A stretch of 64,000 nucleotides of DNA, taken from positions 124,001 through 188,000 of the forward strand of contig NZ_QGMY01000008.1 of assembly GCF_003173355.1 (NCBI RefSeq), written 5' to 3'. The translations under genes were made by a program, and so were the position numbers. The notes under the pieces are model-generated. The model had not been told where the DNA came from, made no database searches, and saw only the letters and a program-made list of their open reading frames with translations. The DNA comes from Methanospirillum lacunae (GTDB taxonomy: Archaea; Halobacteriota; Methanomicrobia; Methanomicrobiales; Methanospirillaceae). This document shows, one piece after another, positions 28,392 to 37,580 of the stretch (its first letter is position 1; each line of letters starts with the position of its first letter).

Positions 28392-29195
28392 TTAGTTTGC
28401 CTTGAGGTAGATATGACCCCAGACAATCTGTCCCTTCTTCTTCTCTTTCCGCTCTCCAAGGTCACCGATGTATTCATCAAAGGTGTAGGTCTGACCGTCA
28501 CATTCCTTCTCGACAGTTCCAACCTTCTTGTATCCTGGCATTGGGTAGAGGAGTTTTCCAAGGATATATGCATCTCCCTTAACCAGTTGTCCACCGACAC
28601 GGCCTTCAACATCTCCCTTGATGATGACCGTTCCGCCTTCAGCGTGGGTCAGGACATGGATGAAGACATCACCCTCAATGATGATGGTTCCACCGGTCAT
28701 GGCGGTTCCAACATCATTACCGGCTTTACCTTTTACCCGGATCAGACCGCCGCTCATACCACGCCAGTCACCACGGTAGGCACTACCGACATGGTTGTCA
28801 GCATCTCCTTCAATAAGGATCTCGCCGCCTTCCATACCGATTCCAAGGAATGCATCAGCATTTCCCTTTACGGTAATCTTTCCGCCTCTCATCCAGCAGC
28901 CGACGTACATATCGGCATCGCTGTTGATGAGGATCTCACCAGCTGTCATCTGCTGGCCGAACCGCTTCATCTTACGGACATTTCCGTTGACGATGATCTT
29001 GGTATCGGCTGCGGTCTCTCCAGCTTTTCCGGAAAAGGAGAAGAAGTCTCCAAGTTTCCAGACAACTTTTCCCTCATGAGCCGGAAGATCTGCGATCTCG
29101 GTCAGAGATTTCCCTGCGAACTTATCAGGGGTTACACTGTAGCATTCGAGGTACAGCTCAGGCTGCTGTACCAGGGTCATTGTTACGGTTTCCAT
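28392..29195 (-). CDS. fwdC: Formylmethanofuran dehydrogenase subunit C
   Basis: The product is about 267 residues from the ATG at 29195, which has GAGGTG six bases upstream; the in-frame GTG at 29204 is less likely. The C-terminal two thirds form the G-x-x-G-rich parallel beta-helix shared with the glutamate synthase alpha C-terminal domain (repeated MxGGxIxIxGDA units, for example EGGEILIEGDADNHVG). FwdC is a structural subunit that scaffolds FwdA and FwdB in the complex making formylmethanofuran from CO2. It is the last gene of fwdDBAC. A long frame on the opposite strand here is an artefact of codon bias. Confidence 0.93.
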   Translation of the reverse strand: METVTMTLVQQPELYLECYSVTPDKFAGKSLTEIADLPAHEGKVVWKLGDFFSFSGKAGETAADTKIIVNGNVRKMKRFGQQMTAGEILINSDADMYVGCWMRGGKITVKGNADAFLGIGMEGGEILIEGDADNHVGSAYRGDWRGMSGGLIRVKGKAGNDVGTAMTGGTIIIEGDVFIHVLTHAEGGTVIIKGDVEGRVGGQLVKGDAYILGKLLYPMPGYKKVGTVEKECDGQTYTFDEYIGDLGERKEKKKGQIVWGHIYLKAN

Positions 29196-29205
29196 CTTTT
29201 GCACC

Positions 29206-30921
29206 TCAGGCTACTTCTACTTCAAGTGCCCGTGGGCGGTACACATGGTCGTCGAACACTGCATAGTTCTCAAGGTTAACAGTGTAACTCTTGGTGAACT
29301 TCTCTTTGATATCACGCATAACCTGTGAGTTTTCAGGCATGGTGACCTTGGTCCAGATGGTGTGTCCCTTCGGCTCTGCAACAATCTCACCATTCTGGAC
29401 GATAACAACTCCTTCCTTGATGGTGTAGGCAGTCTTGGTGAATGCCTCTTCAATCAGTTCTGGGTCAGCCGGGATCTTCTTGGCATCAAGGTTGTAGATA
29501 GATACGTTTCCATCTGCACCCGGAGCAAGGCTGCCGTACATGCTTGACATACCAAGAGCCTTGGCCGGACCTGCACGGGTCATCATGGCAATATCGTAGA
29601 GGTTGAGTTCGCGGTCCATGGAGGCGAGATCGGTTGCTGCAATAACCTTGTCCTTACGCTTCATGGAGTCAAGGGTTGCATCACGGGCCTTTCTGGACAT
29701 GAGCCACTTGATGATACGTGGGTAGCGGCTGAATGGTCCTCCGTTCGGATGGTCAGTGGTGATAAAGGTCCGCATCAGGTCTTTTGCATAGAGTCCAATC
29801 TCAAGACCGACTGCCCACTGGATACCAATGACAGCAACGTCCTTATCATAGACAAATGGCACGATACCTGAACCGGTTTCGAGTTCAACATCACAGTTTG
29901 CCCACTTGCGGTGGTTGAGTTCCATGAGGTGGTGCTCGAATGGACCGTCTGCAGTCATGGTGGTTGTTTCATCAAGAGTGACACATCCGAGATCGACGGT
30001 GATGTTTTCAGTCTTGTTGACGTAGTCCATGACTTCCTTTGCTGCAGATCCAAAGGTTGCCCAGCTGTCACCTTTGTAGGAGTGGAACTGAAGGTGAGTG
30101 TTATGCAGAACCTGTTCTCGTCCGAACTTGTTCTTTGCTTTGTATCCCTCTGCAAGCTTCAGGGTGTCAAGGGTATCTGTATAGTTACCCGGGTTTCCAA
30201 GGTTGTTGGGGTGCAGATGTATTGAGTGGGGCAGACCAAGGTACTCGTTGGTCTCGATAAGGCCCTTGACAATCTCGGCAGGGGTGATATCGAAGTAGGG
30301 AACAGGGTCATGGATAGTGTTACAGTTCTCTCCCCATGCCCAAGCTTCTGTGCCACCTGGGTTGACGACCTTGATACCAACACCGTATGTTGCCTTCAGA
30401 AGCCAGGCGACATATGCAGCGTTGTTCTCGATCTCCTTGTTCTTGAGGTACTCAAGACAGAACCAGTTGTTACCGAATACCGGCATGGCACTGATATCGA
30501 GGATTGGTGTGTCCCTGATCTCTTCATGCACGTGGGGTGCCATGAGTGGAGGCATTGCTGCCTCGTTGACGTAGGTGTATCCCAGACGGGAGTATGCATA
30601 CCCGGTCTTCCAGGTGGTTGGAATTGAGTATCCCATCTCCATCCGTTTACCCTGTTTGAGAATCCCACCACGGTAGTCACCACGGAAAAGTTTGTCTTCA
30701 GGTCTCATCTCACGTCCAAGGTTGACTTTTGGGCCAACTACGTGTGTATGGATATCCACACCACCGGCCATAACAGTCTTACCACTGGCGTCGATGCTCT
30801 TTGCCTTTGAAGAGACCTTTTCTACGATCTTGCCGTCCTTGATAGCAATATCTGCTTTGTCTCCTTTGATTCCGGAGATTGGATCAAAGACGTATCCGTT
30901 CTTGATAATCAGTTCAGACAT
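29206..30921 (-). CDS. fwdA: Formylmethanofuran dehydrogenase subunit A
   Basis: The 571-residue amidohydrolase-fold subunit condenses formate, delivered through an internal tunnel from FwdB, with methanofuran. The binuclear metal site begins with GVDIHTHVVG (two His). The family segment GIKVVNPGGTEAW contains the Lys that is carbamylated in the characterised enzyme, and later ligands lie in HTHLQFHSY and near TTDHPNGGPFSRYP. Length fits the family (about 570). The gene starts three bases after fwdB stops. No Cys cluster motif is present, as expected. Confidence 0.93.
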   Translation of the reverse strand: MSELIIKNGYVFDPISGIKGDKADIAIKDGKIVEKVSSKAKSIDASGKTVMAGGVDIHTHVVGPKVNLGREMRPEDKLFRGDYRGGILKQGKRMEMGYSIPTTWKTGYAYSRLGYTYVNEAAMPPLMAPHVHEEIRDTPILDISAMPVFGNNWFCLEYLKNKEIENNAAYVAWLLKATYGVGIKVVNPGGTEAWAWGENCNTIHDPVPYFDITPAEIVKGLIETNEYLGLPHSIHLHPNNLGNPGNYTDTLDTLKLAEGYKAKNKFGREQVLHNTHLQFHSYKGDSWATFGSAAKEVMDYVNKTENITVDLGCVTLDETTTMTADGPFEHHLMELNHRKWANCDVELETGSGIVPFVYDKDVAVIGIQWAVGLEIGLYAKDLMRTFITTDHPNGGPFSRYPRIIKWLMSRKARDATLDSMKRKDKVIAATDLASMDRELNLYDIAMMTRAGPAKALGMSSMYGSLAPGADGNVSIYNLDAKKIPADPELIEEAFTKTAYTIKEGVVIVQNGEIVAEPKGHTIWTKVTMPENSQVMRDIKEKFTKSYTVNLENYAVFDDHVYRPRALEVEVA

Positions 30922-30923
30922 AT

Positions 30924-32249
30924 TCAGGCCCCCTGTGCATTGAGTTCATCAACGCGGTCAGCGATCTTGTTCAGCAGTTCCTCATCGGTAAGGAGACCCT
31001 GTGGATCGAGAACCTGTCTGAACTGGATTGGTACGTTGTCCATCCTGTATACAATTCCGCCGGTGTCAACACCACAGATACAGACCGGAATGTGCAGGTC
31101 AGAGATCTCAGATGCCATGCAGACGCTTGGATCAATTGTAACCCAGGGGTGCTTTTTGAGATGCTGGACTGCCGGAATTGGGAAGTGTGCACCTGCATCG
31201 GTTCCGATGTTGATGAACATATCAGTTTCATCACGCATTGCCATATCCACTGAACTGGTCTCACCTGGATTCATGTGGGCATAATTCTTCTTGGTAAGGT
31301 CAAGGCAATACGGGAATCCGAATGTCCAGGACCAGACTACACCAGGACCTGCGATATTGTAGTGACCACGCATTGCCATGATCGTCCACTTGGCAACCTT
31401 GTTCAGGTCACGCATAAGGGAGATTGCAATGTCGATGTTGTGGTTACGTCCATCTGAATGGGTGAGTCCCATACCGTAGAAGACAGTACCGAACCTGGCA
31501 TTGGCCATGATCTCGGCAACCTGGAGGATCTGCTCTTTTGGAACATCTGCAACGACATCAGGAAGATCATCTCCATGTCCGTGCATGACCATCCTGAATG
31601 CATCGAAGAGTTCGTAGTCGTGACCTTGCTTTACCCTGACATGAATATCAGCTACGTTTGCAGTATCAGTGTACCGTGGATCGATGACGACTACGGTACG
31701 CTTCTTCTGTCCCTTTCCGGTGAAGAATCCACGAGGGAAGATAGAATACCGCGACATGTGACGTGGGTGTGCGTGTGCCGGGTTGGATCCCCAGTAAACA
31801 ATCACGTCTGCACGGTTCTTAACTTCTCCAAGGGTACACGTCGGGTACCCGTTATCGAATATTGCAAGGAAAGACGGGCCGTGACAGATGGTTGCACAGT
31901 TGTCAAGGCAACCACCTGCAGACTCCATAACACGGGCTGCTGCTGCCTGACCTTCACAGTTTGTTGAACCAAACCCGTACATGAGTGGCTTTTTTGCCTT
32001 GTACAGGTGCTGTGCCGTCCATTCGATGGCTTCCTCGTATGAGATCTCTTTCATCGAGCCATCTGGCTGGCGAAGCCGGGGAAGGCGGTGTCTGTGTTCT
32101 GAGCTTCCGTGTTTGAAGATCTCAGTTCCGATTGCACAGACATTCTCGACCTCAAGCACCTTTTTTCCGTCATCAGAGACAGTGACTCTGACATCATCGC
32201 AGGAGCAGCCACAATATGGGCATCCCACATTCTCGTATACCTTTGGCAT
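30924..32249 (-). CDS. fwdB: Formylmethanofuran dehydrogenase subunit B (Mo/W active site)
   Basis: The 441-residue catalytic subunit reduces CO2 to formate at a bis-molybdopterin Mo or W centre. N-terminal cysteines C10, C13, C17 and C38 fit the [4Fe-4S] cluster. C122 in ATICHGPS is the expected metal ligand; it is encoded as cysteine, not selenocysteine. Cofactor-binding regions include YWGSNPAHAHPRH and VVVIDPRYTDTA. The ATG shares a base with the fwdD stop (TAATG). FwdB and FwdD together equal one molybdopterin oxidoreductase chain. Whether Mo or W is used cannot be read from the sequence. Confidence 0.93.
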   Translation of the reverse strand: MPKVYENVGCPYCGCSCDDVRVTVSDDGKKVLEVENVCAIGTEIFKHGSSEHRHRLPRLRQPDGSMKEISYEEAIEWTAQHLYKAKKPLMYGFGSTNCEGQAAAARVMESAGGCLDNCATICHGPSFLAIFDNGYPTCTLGEVKNRADVIVYWGSNPAHAHPRHMSRYSIFPRGFFTGKGQKKRTVVVIDPRYTDTANVADIHVRVKQGHDYELFDAFRMVMHGHGDDLPDVVADVPKEQILQVAEIMANARFGTVFYGMGLTHSDGRNHNIDIAISLMRDLNKVAKWTIMAMRGHYNIAGPGVVWSWTFGFPYCLDLTKKNYAHMNPGETSSVDMAMRDETDMFINIGTDAGAHFPIPAVQHLKKHPWVTIDPSVCMASEISDLHIPVCICGVDTGGIVYRMDNVPIQFRQVLDPQGLLTDEELLNKIADRVDELNAQGA

Positions 32250-32662
32250 TATTCCTCACCTTTCCACATGCCGACTGCACCCTGAACCAGATGGAGAGCA
32301 GTCTTCAGTTTCTCTTCCGGTGCAGGTTCCACAGTTACTGGAAATCCACTGTATTGGGGTGTTCCGGTTGACTGGGTACGGGGAGGAACGACCTGGTTTG
32401 CCCAGACACCCTGCCTTATGTGGCAGAGACCTGGGTATACTGTCTGTCTTCCGACAACAGCTTTGACAACGACCTGACCACTCTCGCTGGTGACCCGGAC
32501 GTTAGTATTCTTTAAAATTCCCAGTTTCTTCATGTCCTGTTCATTCATTTCAATGATGTTACAGGCATCGAAGTATTCCGGAGAAGTTTTCCCTATTTCC
32601 ATTGCGACACCTTCTTCGAAGGCACGCTGGGTTATCATGTTTAAGATGTACTTTTCAGCCAT
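32249..32662 (-). CDS. fwdD: Formylmethanofuran dehydrogenase subunit D
   Basis: The 137-residue subunit is the molybdopterin-dinucleotide-binding domain (double-psi beta-barrel) that caps the FwdB cofactor. Features are IIEMNEQDMKKLGI, TNVRVTSESGQVVVKA and the loop PGLCHIRQGVWANQV, which contacts the cofactor in this family. It is the first gene of fwdDBAC. A GGGAGAT ribosome binding site precedes the ATG, and a long, hairpin-rich leader lies upstream. Confidence 0.92.
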   Translation of the reverse strand: MAEKYILNMITQRAFEEGVAMEIGKTSPEYFDACNIIEMNEQDMKKLGILKNTNVRVTSESGQVVVKAVVGRQTVYPGLCHIRQGVWANQVVPPRTQSTGTPQYSGFPVTVEPAPEEKLKTALHLVQGAVGMWKGEE

Positions 32663-32902
32663 AGGATCTCCCGAAAATCCTACTCGTCATGTTCAGGTGT
32701 TGATCAGGTCTACACCATACCACTGATTGGTTTCCTGTTTTAACAGGAGTCAGAAAGGAGGTGTATAGAATGGTACGATTCGTAGATCACGAATATGAGC
32801 CGAACCCGATCGGCTTAAGATCAACGATCTCAATTCATAATCTGAATCATTAGTTCCATCTGGAATATCATCCAGAGGAGGTTTACCAAACCTAATCTGC
32901 AA
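32663..32902 (-). ncRNA. Structured 5' leader of the fwdDBAC mRNA (candidate cis-regulatory RNA)
   Basis: Between the predicted start site (about 32900) and fwdD there are seven perfect short hairpins in a row. AGGTTT/AAACCT is at 32879-32893, TCTGGA/TCCAGA at 32859-32876 and ATTCA/TGAAT at 32833-32847. AGATC/GATCT is at 32818-32830, GCCGA/TCGGC at 32799-32814, ATTCGT/ACGAAT at 32778-32794 and CCTGTT/AACAGG at 32734-32747. TACACC/GGTGTA (32711-32716 with 32760-32765) can close the last into a larger stem. The density is far above neighbouring intergenic DNA. No known riboswitch class is recognised. Confidence 0.45.
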
Positions 32903-32924
32903 TCATACATCGGTTTTAATTTAT

Positions 32925-32932
32925 TATATAAA
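32925..32932 (-). promoter_or_regulatory. Probable TATA box of fwdDBAC
   Basis: On the minus strand the sequence reads TTTATATAATAAA, with TTTATATA at 32932-32925. It would place the start near 32900, at the foot of the first leader hairpin. One TTAGGCA motif (32950) lies just upstream of it. Confidence 0.5.
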
Positions 32933-32949
32933 CCCAGGGGATGCGAAAG

Positions 32950-33418
32950 TTAGGCATATTGACCGATTTGTGAGAATTGCCCCCTGCGCTATAAAAATTT
33001 AAATTATGGGATTTTTACTTATTTTTATGTAATCCTGGGAGTTAAAATTATGACAATATTTGTGAAAGTCAACATGAATGATTGATATTTCCTGTTGCCG
33101 CAATGTTTCTCCTAATAAATATTTTGCACGAGGTGAATAATTAGTTGTAATTTATTATTGGTTATGATTAAATTACTTTAATGAAGATGGCAGTTGGAAT
33201 CCAACCAGAATCACAATGAAGATAGGTCTCATGAGTTAGGCACTATGAGCGATCAATATATGCCTAAATCAGACCGATATTATTGACAAGACGCAGATTT
33301 TCAGGAAGTTATGCATCAGGGAAAACGAGGGTATGGATCTTTCTATATGTCACAAACCACAATCTGGTTGTCAGTTGGAGGTCGTATCCCTTAAAGATTT
33401 ACCAGTCATAATGCCTAA
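32950..33418. repeat. Four copies of a TTAGGCA-type motif between fwdD and the transposase-like gene
   Basis: Plus-strand copies start at 32950 (TTAGGCATATTGACCGAT) and 33236 (TTAGGCACTATGAGCGAT). Minus-strand copies run from 33267 (TTAGGCATATATTGATCG) and 33418 (TTAGGCATTATGACTGGT). The middle two form an inverted repeat across 33236-33267. The shared core is TTAGGCA followed by an A/T-rich step and TGA. The pattern fits a transcription factor operator. The remainder of 32903-33447 has no credible gene. Confidence 0.55.
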
Positions 33419-33447
33419 TTTTTTGTGACATCTTTCAGCAGATATTT

Positions 33448-34986
33448 ATGAAGAGTTTTATCAGGAAAAAAGTAATCAAAGGGCATGAGTATCTGTATGA
33501 AATAACTCCGTATTTCGATCCTGATACAGGGAAATGGAAGCAGAAATCAAAATACCTGGGTAAGAATGTTGAAGGAGAGCCGGTTAAAAAGGAAAAACCT
33601 GCTGTTCCAAATCAAATTTTTGATCTAGGCCAATATATTCCTCCTTTTTGGGCTGTCCACGAGTATAAAATCCTGGAAGCATTGATTTCATGCTGTTCAC
33701 CTGTTGAAGCTGCAACTCTTGTAGTACTCGCGATAAATCGACTGATACAACCCTGTCCTCCTGAAAATCTGTCGACATGGTATTCAGGTACCTGTATGCC
33801 ACTCCTTATACCAGGCCCGGACCTGACCAAAGAAGAGGTAATTCAGACACTCGAGAACGTATCTGATACACCTGCTACAGGTATGTTTGCCAGAATGTTC
33901 TCTCTCGTCAACAAGTTATCTGATCAGCGAGTATTGATGACACTTCAAAGTACCCCTTCCTGTCAGACCGGGATCTCTTCAAATGGTCCGGAAATTGAAG
34001 GATGTCTGGAACGGGATCTCATGATGAGATTGCATTATGATCCTGTCATGAATATTCCGGTCGGGTGTGATTTCTTCTCATTTCAAAAAGAATCTATCGA
34101 AGATTCGATTAAGCAGGTAAAATCTGGGCATATTCCCGGGGGGATTATTCTTCCCCATTGGGATTATATGTCCCCATCACTGATTCCCCTCATCATCAGA
34201 AATGAATGCCCGTTTATCATCAGAACAAATCTTGGGTATGAACCAATTTCATCGCATATATCTGAGTTAGGGGGGCAGGAGTACCATTCGACAAACATCA
34301 GGTATTACCAGGGACAAGCCTGCTATGTCAAATCATTCTCTCCAATAATCGGAGGACATAAGGTAATGGGATTTTTCCTGCATAATATTAGAAAAGAGCA
34401 ATCTGATCGCTTATTATTTCACAAAAATCTGCAAAACATCAGGGATTTGATCCAGGAGATGAGTATCAGTGCCTGGATTGAAGAGGAGAAGTTGGAAGAG
34501 ATTGCAGGTCCGTTTAAATCATTTTTCTCCCGTGAAGAAGCAGGTGAGATAACAACAGTACGACGTAATGAAGAAGAGATTAATCGGGCTCTTATGCAGT
34601 TTGGAAAAGACGGAGTACTCTATCAGGGTGACCTTACATGGGAATTCTGTTTTAATCTTGTTGATATCAGAAATGAATTTGAAGAAGAAATTAACAATTA
34701 TATCAACGAATTTGAACGCGATTATTCTAATTTTCGGACAGAACGAATAAAAGCAGGCATCTATTTCGTTGCATTTCTAACTTTTCAGATCCGCCATTTA
34801 GTTGAAAATCGCTTGAAATCGATGAAAATTAAGCATGTTTCTACGGTTGAATCATTAATTGCAGAATTAACTCCGATACACCTGGTTAAAAGTTCTGATT
34901 TTATGGTGGTTCCAGGGCGACTCAAACGTGAACAGAAGATACTGCTCTCATTTTTTGGAGGGATTCCCTCATTACTCGATATCTAA
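33448..34986 (+). CDS. IS1634/IS4-like transposase relative with eroded catalytic motifs
   Basis: The 512-residue protein opens like IS1634-type transposases (KGHEYLYEITPYFDPDTGKW then SKYLGKN) and has the family's C-terminal region. That region includes DIRNEFEEEINNY with the expected catalytic Glu area, RTERIKAGIYFVAF and a final SVESLIAEL-type block. However, the usual first catalytic Asp region reads MTLQSTPSCQ, and the D-R-G motif is replaced around PHWDYMSP. I see no terminal inverted repeats or target duplication. It is therefore an old degenerate transposase or a domesticated derivative that has kept a full-length frame. It sits between the fwd and hdr operons on the opposite strand. 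Confidence 0.6.
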   Translation: MKSFIRKKVIKGHEYLYEITPYFDPDTGKWKQKSKYLGKNVEGEPVKKEKPAVPNQIFDLGQYIPPFWAVHEYKILEALISCCSPVEAATLVVLAINRLIQPCPPENLSTWYSGTCMPLLIPGPDLTKEEVIQTLENVSDTPATGMFARMFSLVNKLSDQRVLMTLQSTPSCQTGISSNGPEIEGCLERDLMMRLHYDPVMNIPVGCDFFSFQKESIEDSIKQVKSGHIPGGIILPHWDYMSPSLIPLIIRNECPFIIRTNLGYEPISSHISELGGQEYHSTNIRYYQGQACYVKSFSPIIGGHKVMGFFLHNIRKEQSDRLLFHKNLQNIRDLIQEMSISAWIEEEKLEEIAGPFKSFFSREEAGEITTVRRNEEEINRALMQFGKDGVLYQGDLTWEFCFNLVDIRNEFEEEINNYINEFERDYSNFRTERIKAGIYFVAFLTFQIRHLVENRLKSMKIKHVSTVESLIAELTPIHLVKSSDFMVVPGRLKREQKILLSFFGGIPSLLDI

Positions 34987-35127
34987 AAAGGACTGCATGA
35001 GTATCACCGAAAGATACTCTACAGTATACTAATCGATCAGAAGACTGGTGCGAATCTAAATTTAATATGGTATTTCCGGTTTTGACATTAATCCATCATA
35101 CCATAAAAAAAGGGATGATGGTCAGGT

Positions 35128-35550
35128 TTATTTCTGGAACTCTTTGATTGGACTTGGTCCAAGTTCCCGGATCTTGGCGCTGACATCTTCCATAACTTTA
35201 CCCCATTTTGCACCCTCAGATGCTGAAACGAAGGTCATACGGAATCTCTTGTCGTCAAGACCGATGTTCTTCATCAGGGACTTGATCATGAACATCCTCT
35301 TTGCTGCCTTGTAGTTTCCTTCAAGGTAGTGGCAGTCACCGAAGTGGCATCCGGAGACGAGAACTCCGTCTGCACCGTCGACGAAAGCTTTCAGGATGAA
35401 GAGCATATCAACACGGCCCGTGCACATGACACGGACACCACGAACATCTGGCGGGTACTGGATACGGGCACCACCAGCAAGGTCTGCTCCGGCATACGAA
35501 CACCAGTTACAGATGATTGCCTGGATTTTTGGGTTCCACTCGTCAGACAT
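35128..35550 (-). CDS. mvhD: Heterodisulfide reductase-associated iron-sulfur subunit MvhD
   Basis: The 140-residue protein matches the MvhD/FlpD family, with Cys in IICNWCSYAG (CxxC), RVMCTGR and VSGCHFGDCHYLEGN for a [2Fe-2S] centre. It passes electrons from a hydrogenase (MvhAG) or formate dehydrogenase to HdrA. It follows hdrA by two bases at the end of fwdGF-hdrCBA-mvhD. No mvhA or mvhG is present here, so the electron donor is encoded elsewhere; formate dehydrogenase is plausible given fdhD. Confidence 0.92.
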   Translation of the reverse strand: MSDEWNPKIQAIICNWCSYAGADLAGGARIQYPPDVRGVRVMCTGRVDMLFILKAFVDGADGVLVSGCHFGDCHYLEGNYKAAKRMFMIKSLMKNIGLDDKRFRMTFVSASEGAKWGKVMEDVSAKIRELGPSPIKEFQK

Positions 35551-35552
35551 AG

Positions 35553-37568
35553 TTACTCCCCTCCGAGGAGGTATGCATCAATCTGTGCAACAATCTGTGG
35601 AGTTGTGAAGTGCTGCATCTTGATTGCACCACCTGGACAGAATCCACCACAGGTACCGCAGCCTTTACACTTTGCTTCGGTAACCTGCATGACTGTCCGT
35701 CCGTCCTTCTCTACCAGATCAAGTGCACTGTATGGGCAGAGTTTAATGCACATACCACAGCCTGCACACAGATCCTGTATACACTGGGCGAAGTATGGCT
35801 CAAGTTCCACATGCCCGATGTGGATTGGAATAGATGCTGCTGAAGCTGCACCTTCTGCCTGTGCTACTGTGTCAGGGATATCTTTTGGTCCCTGGCAGAC
35901 ACCAGCAAGGAATACACCGGCAGTAGTAGTTCCACAGGGGTTCAGTTTCGGGTGTGCTTCAAGCATCCAGCCATCTGCAGAGGCTGAAACACCGAACTTC
36001 TTTCTGAGGACATTTGCACCATCGATGGGCTGAACTGCTGCTGCAAGAACAACGAGGTCACATTCGATGTCAACCGGACGGTTGAGAAGTGTGTCTTCAG
36101 CAAAGACATGCAGATTCTTGGTATCAGGATCTTCAAGGATGTTTGCAACACGACCACGAATGAACTTAGCTCCTTCGTTCTGGATACGGTAGTAGAACTC
36201 CTCGTATGCCTTACCGAAGGATCTGATGTCCATGTAGAAGATGTATGCTTTGCAGCCCTCGATCTTTTCCATGATCTGGTGGGCGTGCTTGAGCGAGTAC
36301 ATACAACAGAATCGTGAACAGTATGCTTTGTTGACGCCACCGGTGTTGTCACGTGACCCTGCACAAAGGACGAATCCGACTGACTTTGGTGTCTGTCCAT
36401 CGCTTGGGCGAACCAGGTGACCCCCGGTCGGACCGGATGCACAGATCAGACGCTCGAATTCAAGGGAATGGATAACATTCTCGTGTCGTTTGTATCCCCA
36501 TTCTCTCTTCTCTTCGATTGGGATGTAGTCGTATCCGGTTGCCAGGATAACAGTTCCAACCTTATACTTGGGGAACTCGTCAACCATCTCAAGATCGATT
36601 GCTTGCTTGGTACCGCAGGCCTCGACACACAGACCACATTTGACACATGAATCAAAGTCTACGGTGTAGATCAATGGCACTACCTGAGCGTGATTGATGT
36701 AGATGGCCTTGCGTGGAGCCATACCGAACTCGAATGCATTTGGCTTAATGACTGGACAAACTGCGGTACAGTCTCCACAACCATTACAGCCACCTCCAAC
36801 GATACCCTTGGCTGCTGCCTCTACGGGGTTCATGACACCACGAGCCTTCTTGCGGAGGGTGACTTCGAAGTTACCGATGTACCCTTCTACATCTTCGACT
36901 TCATGGTAGGAGAGGAGCACGATGTTCGGGTGACGTCCTGCATCCACCATTTTTGGCGCAAGGATACACTGTGAACAGTCGAGGGTTGGGAAGGTCTTGT
37001 CGAGCTGTGACATGCGGCCACCAATGCTCGGAGACTTCTCAACCAGGTAGGTTGTAATTCCTGCACTTGCAAGGTCCAGTGCTGCCTGGATACCACCAAC
37101 ACCACCACCAACGACCATTGCTGCCTTTTCGACAGGAACTGCCTTTGGAACGAGGTCTTCGAGGTAAATTGCCTTGGCAACTGCCATTCTGACCTGGTCT
37201 TTTGCCTTTGCAGTTGCATCGTCATGCATACCATGCATGTGAACCCAGGAGTTCTGCTCACGGATGTTTGCCATCTCAAAGCGGAACATGTTCAGGCCAC
37301 CTTCCTTGGTTGCAATTCTGAATGTGGGCTCGTGAAGACGTGGAGAGCAAGCTGCTACTACAATACCGGTAAGGTTGTGCTTCTCAATGGCCTCCTTAAT
37401 CATTGTCTGACCTGGAGTGGAGCACATATACTGGTAATCAGCAGCGTAAGCGACATTAGGAAGTGTCTTAGCGTACTCTGCTACATCCTTGACATCAAGG
37501 GAACCGGCAATGTTGGTTCCACAGTGACACACGAAGACACCGATTTTTGCTTCTGTATTTTCTGCCAT
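35553..37568 (-). CDS. hdrA: CoB-CoM heterodisulfide reductase subunit A
   Basis: The 671-residue flavoprotein is the electron-bifurcating subunit. It has an N-terminal Cys site (VCHCGTN), a Rossmann FAD site GGGVGGIQAALDLA near 150-165, and the HdrA Cys region TLDCSQCILAPKM. Two ferredoxin-like motifs follow (CNGCGDCTAVCP and CVKCGLCVEAC). At the C-terminus are two more [4Fe-4S] motifs (CAGCGMCIKLCP and CKGCGTCGGFCP). It splits electrons between the heterodisulfide (through HdrBC) and ferredoxin. It lies in one operon with hdrC, hdrB and mvhD. Cysteine rather than selenocysteine is used throughout. Confidence 0.95.
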   Translation of the reverse strand: MAENTEAKIGVFVCHCGTNIAGSLDVKDVAEYAKTLPNVAYAADYQYMCSTPGQTMIKEAIEKHNLTGIVVAACSPRLHEPTFRIATKEGGLNMFRFEMANIREQNSWVHMHGMHDDATAKAKDQVRMAVAKAIYLEDLVPKAVPVEKAAMVVGGGVGGIQAALDLASAGITTYLVEKSPSIGGRMSQLDKTFPTLDCSQCILAPKMVDAGRHPNIVLLSYHEVEDVEGYIGNFEVTLRKKARGVMNPVEAAAKGIVGGGCNGCGDCTAVCPVIKPNAFEFGMAPRKAIYINHAQVVPLIYTVDFDSCVKCGLCVEACGTKQAIDLEMVDEFPKYKVGTVILATGYDYIPIEEKREWGYKRHENVIHSLEFERLICASGPTGGHLVRPSDGQTPKSVGFVLCAGSRDNTGGVNKAYCSRFCCMYSLKHAHQIMEKIEGCKAYIFYMDIRSFGKAYEEFYYRIQNEGAKFIRGRVANILEDPDTKNLHVFAEDTLLNRPVDIECDLVVLAAAVQPIDGANVLRKKFGVSASADGWMLEAHPKLNPCGTTTAGVFLAGVCQGPKDIPDTVAQAEGAASAASIPIHIGHVELEPYFAQCIQDLCAGCGMCIKLCPYSALDLVEKDGRTVMQVTEAKCKGCGTCGGFCPGGAIKMQHFTTPQIVAQIDAYLLGGE

Positions 37569-37580
37569 GTCATTGCCTCC

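Noticed and set aside
28275-32466. Many long open frames on the plus strand opposite fwdDBAC, one of 334 codons
   Set aside because: They mirror the highly biased codon use of the fwd genes, start at odd places and have no family resemblance; the minus-strand frames are clear Fwd subunits.
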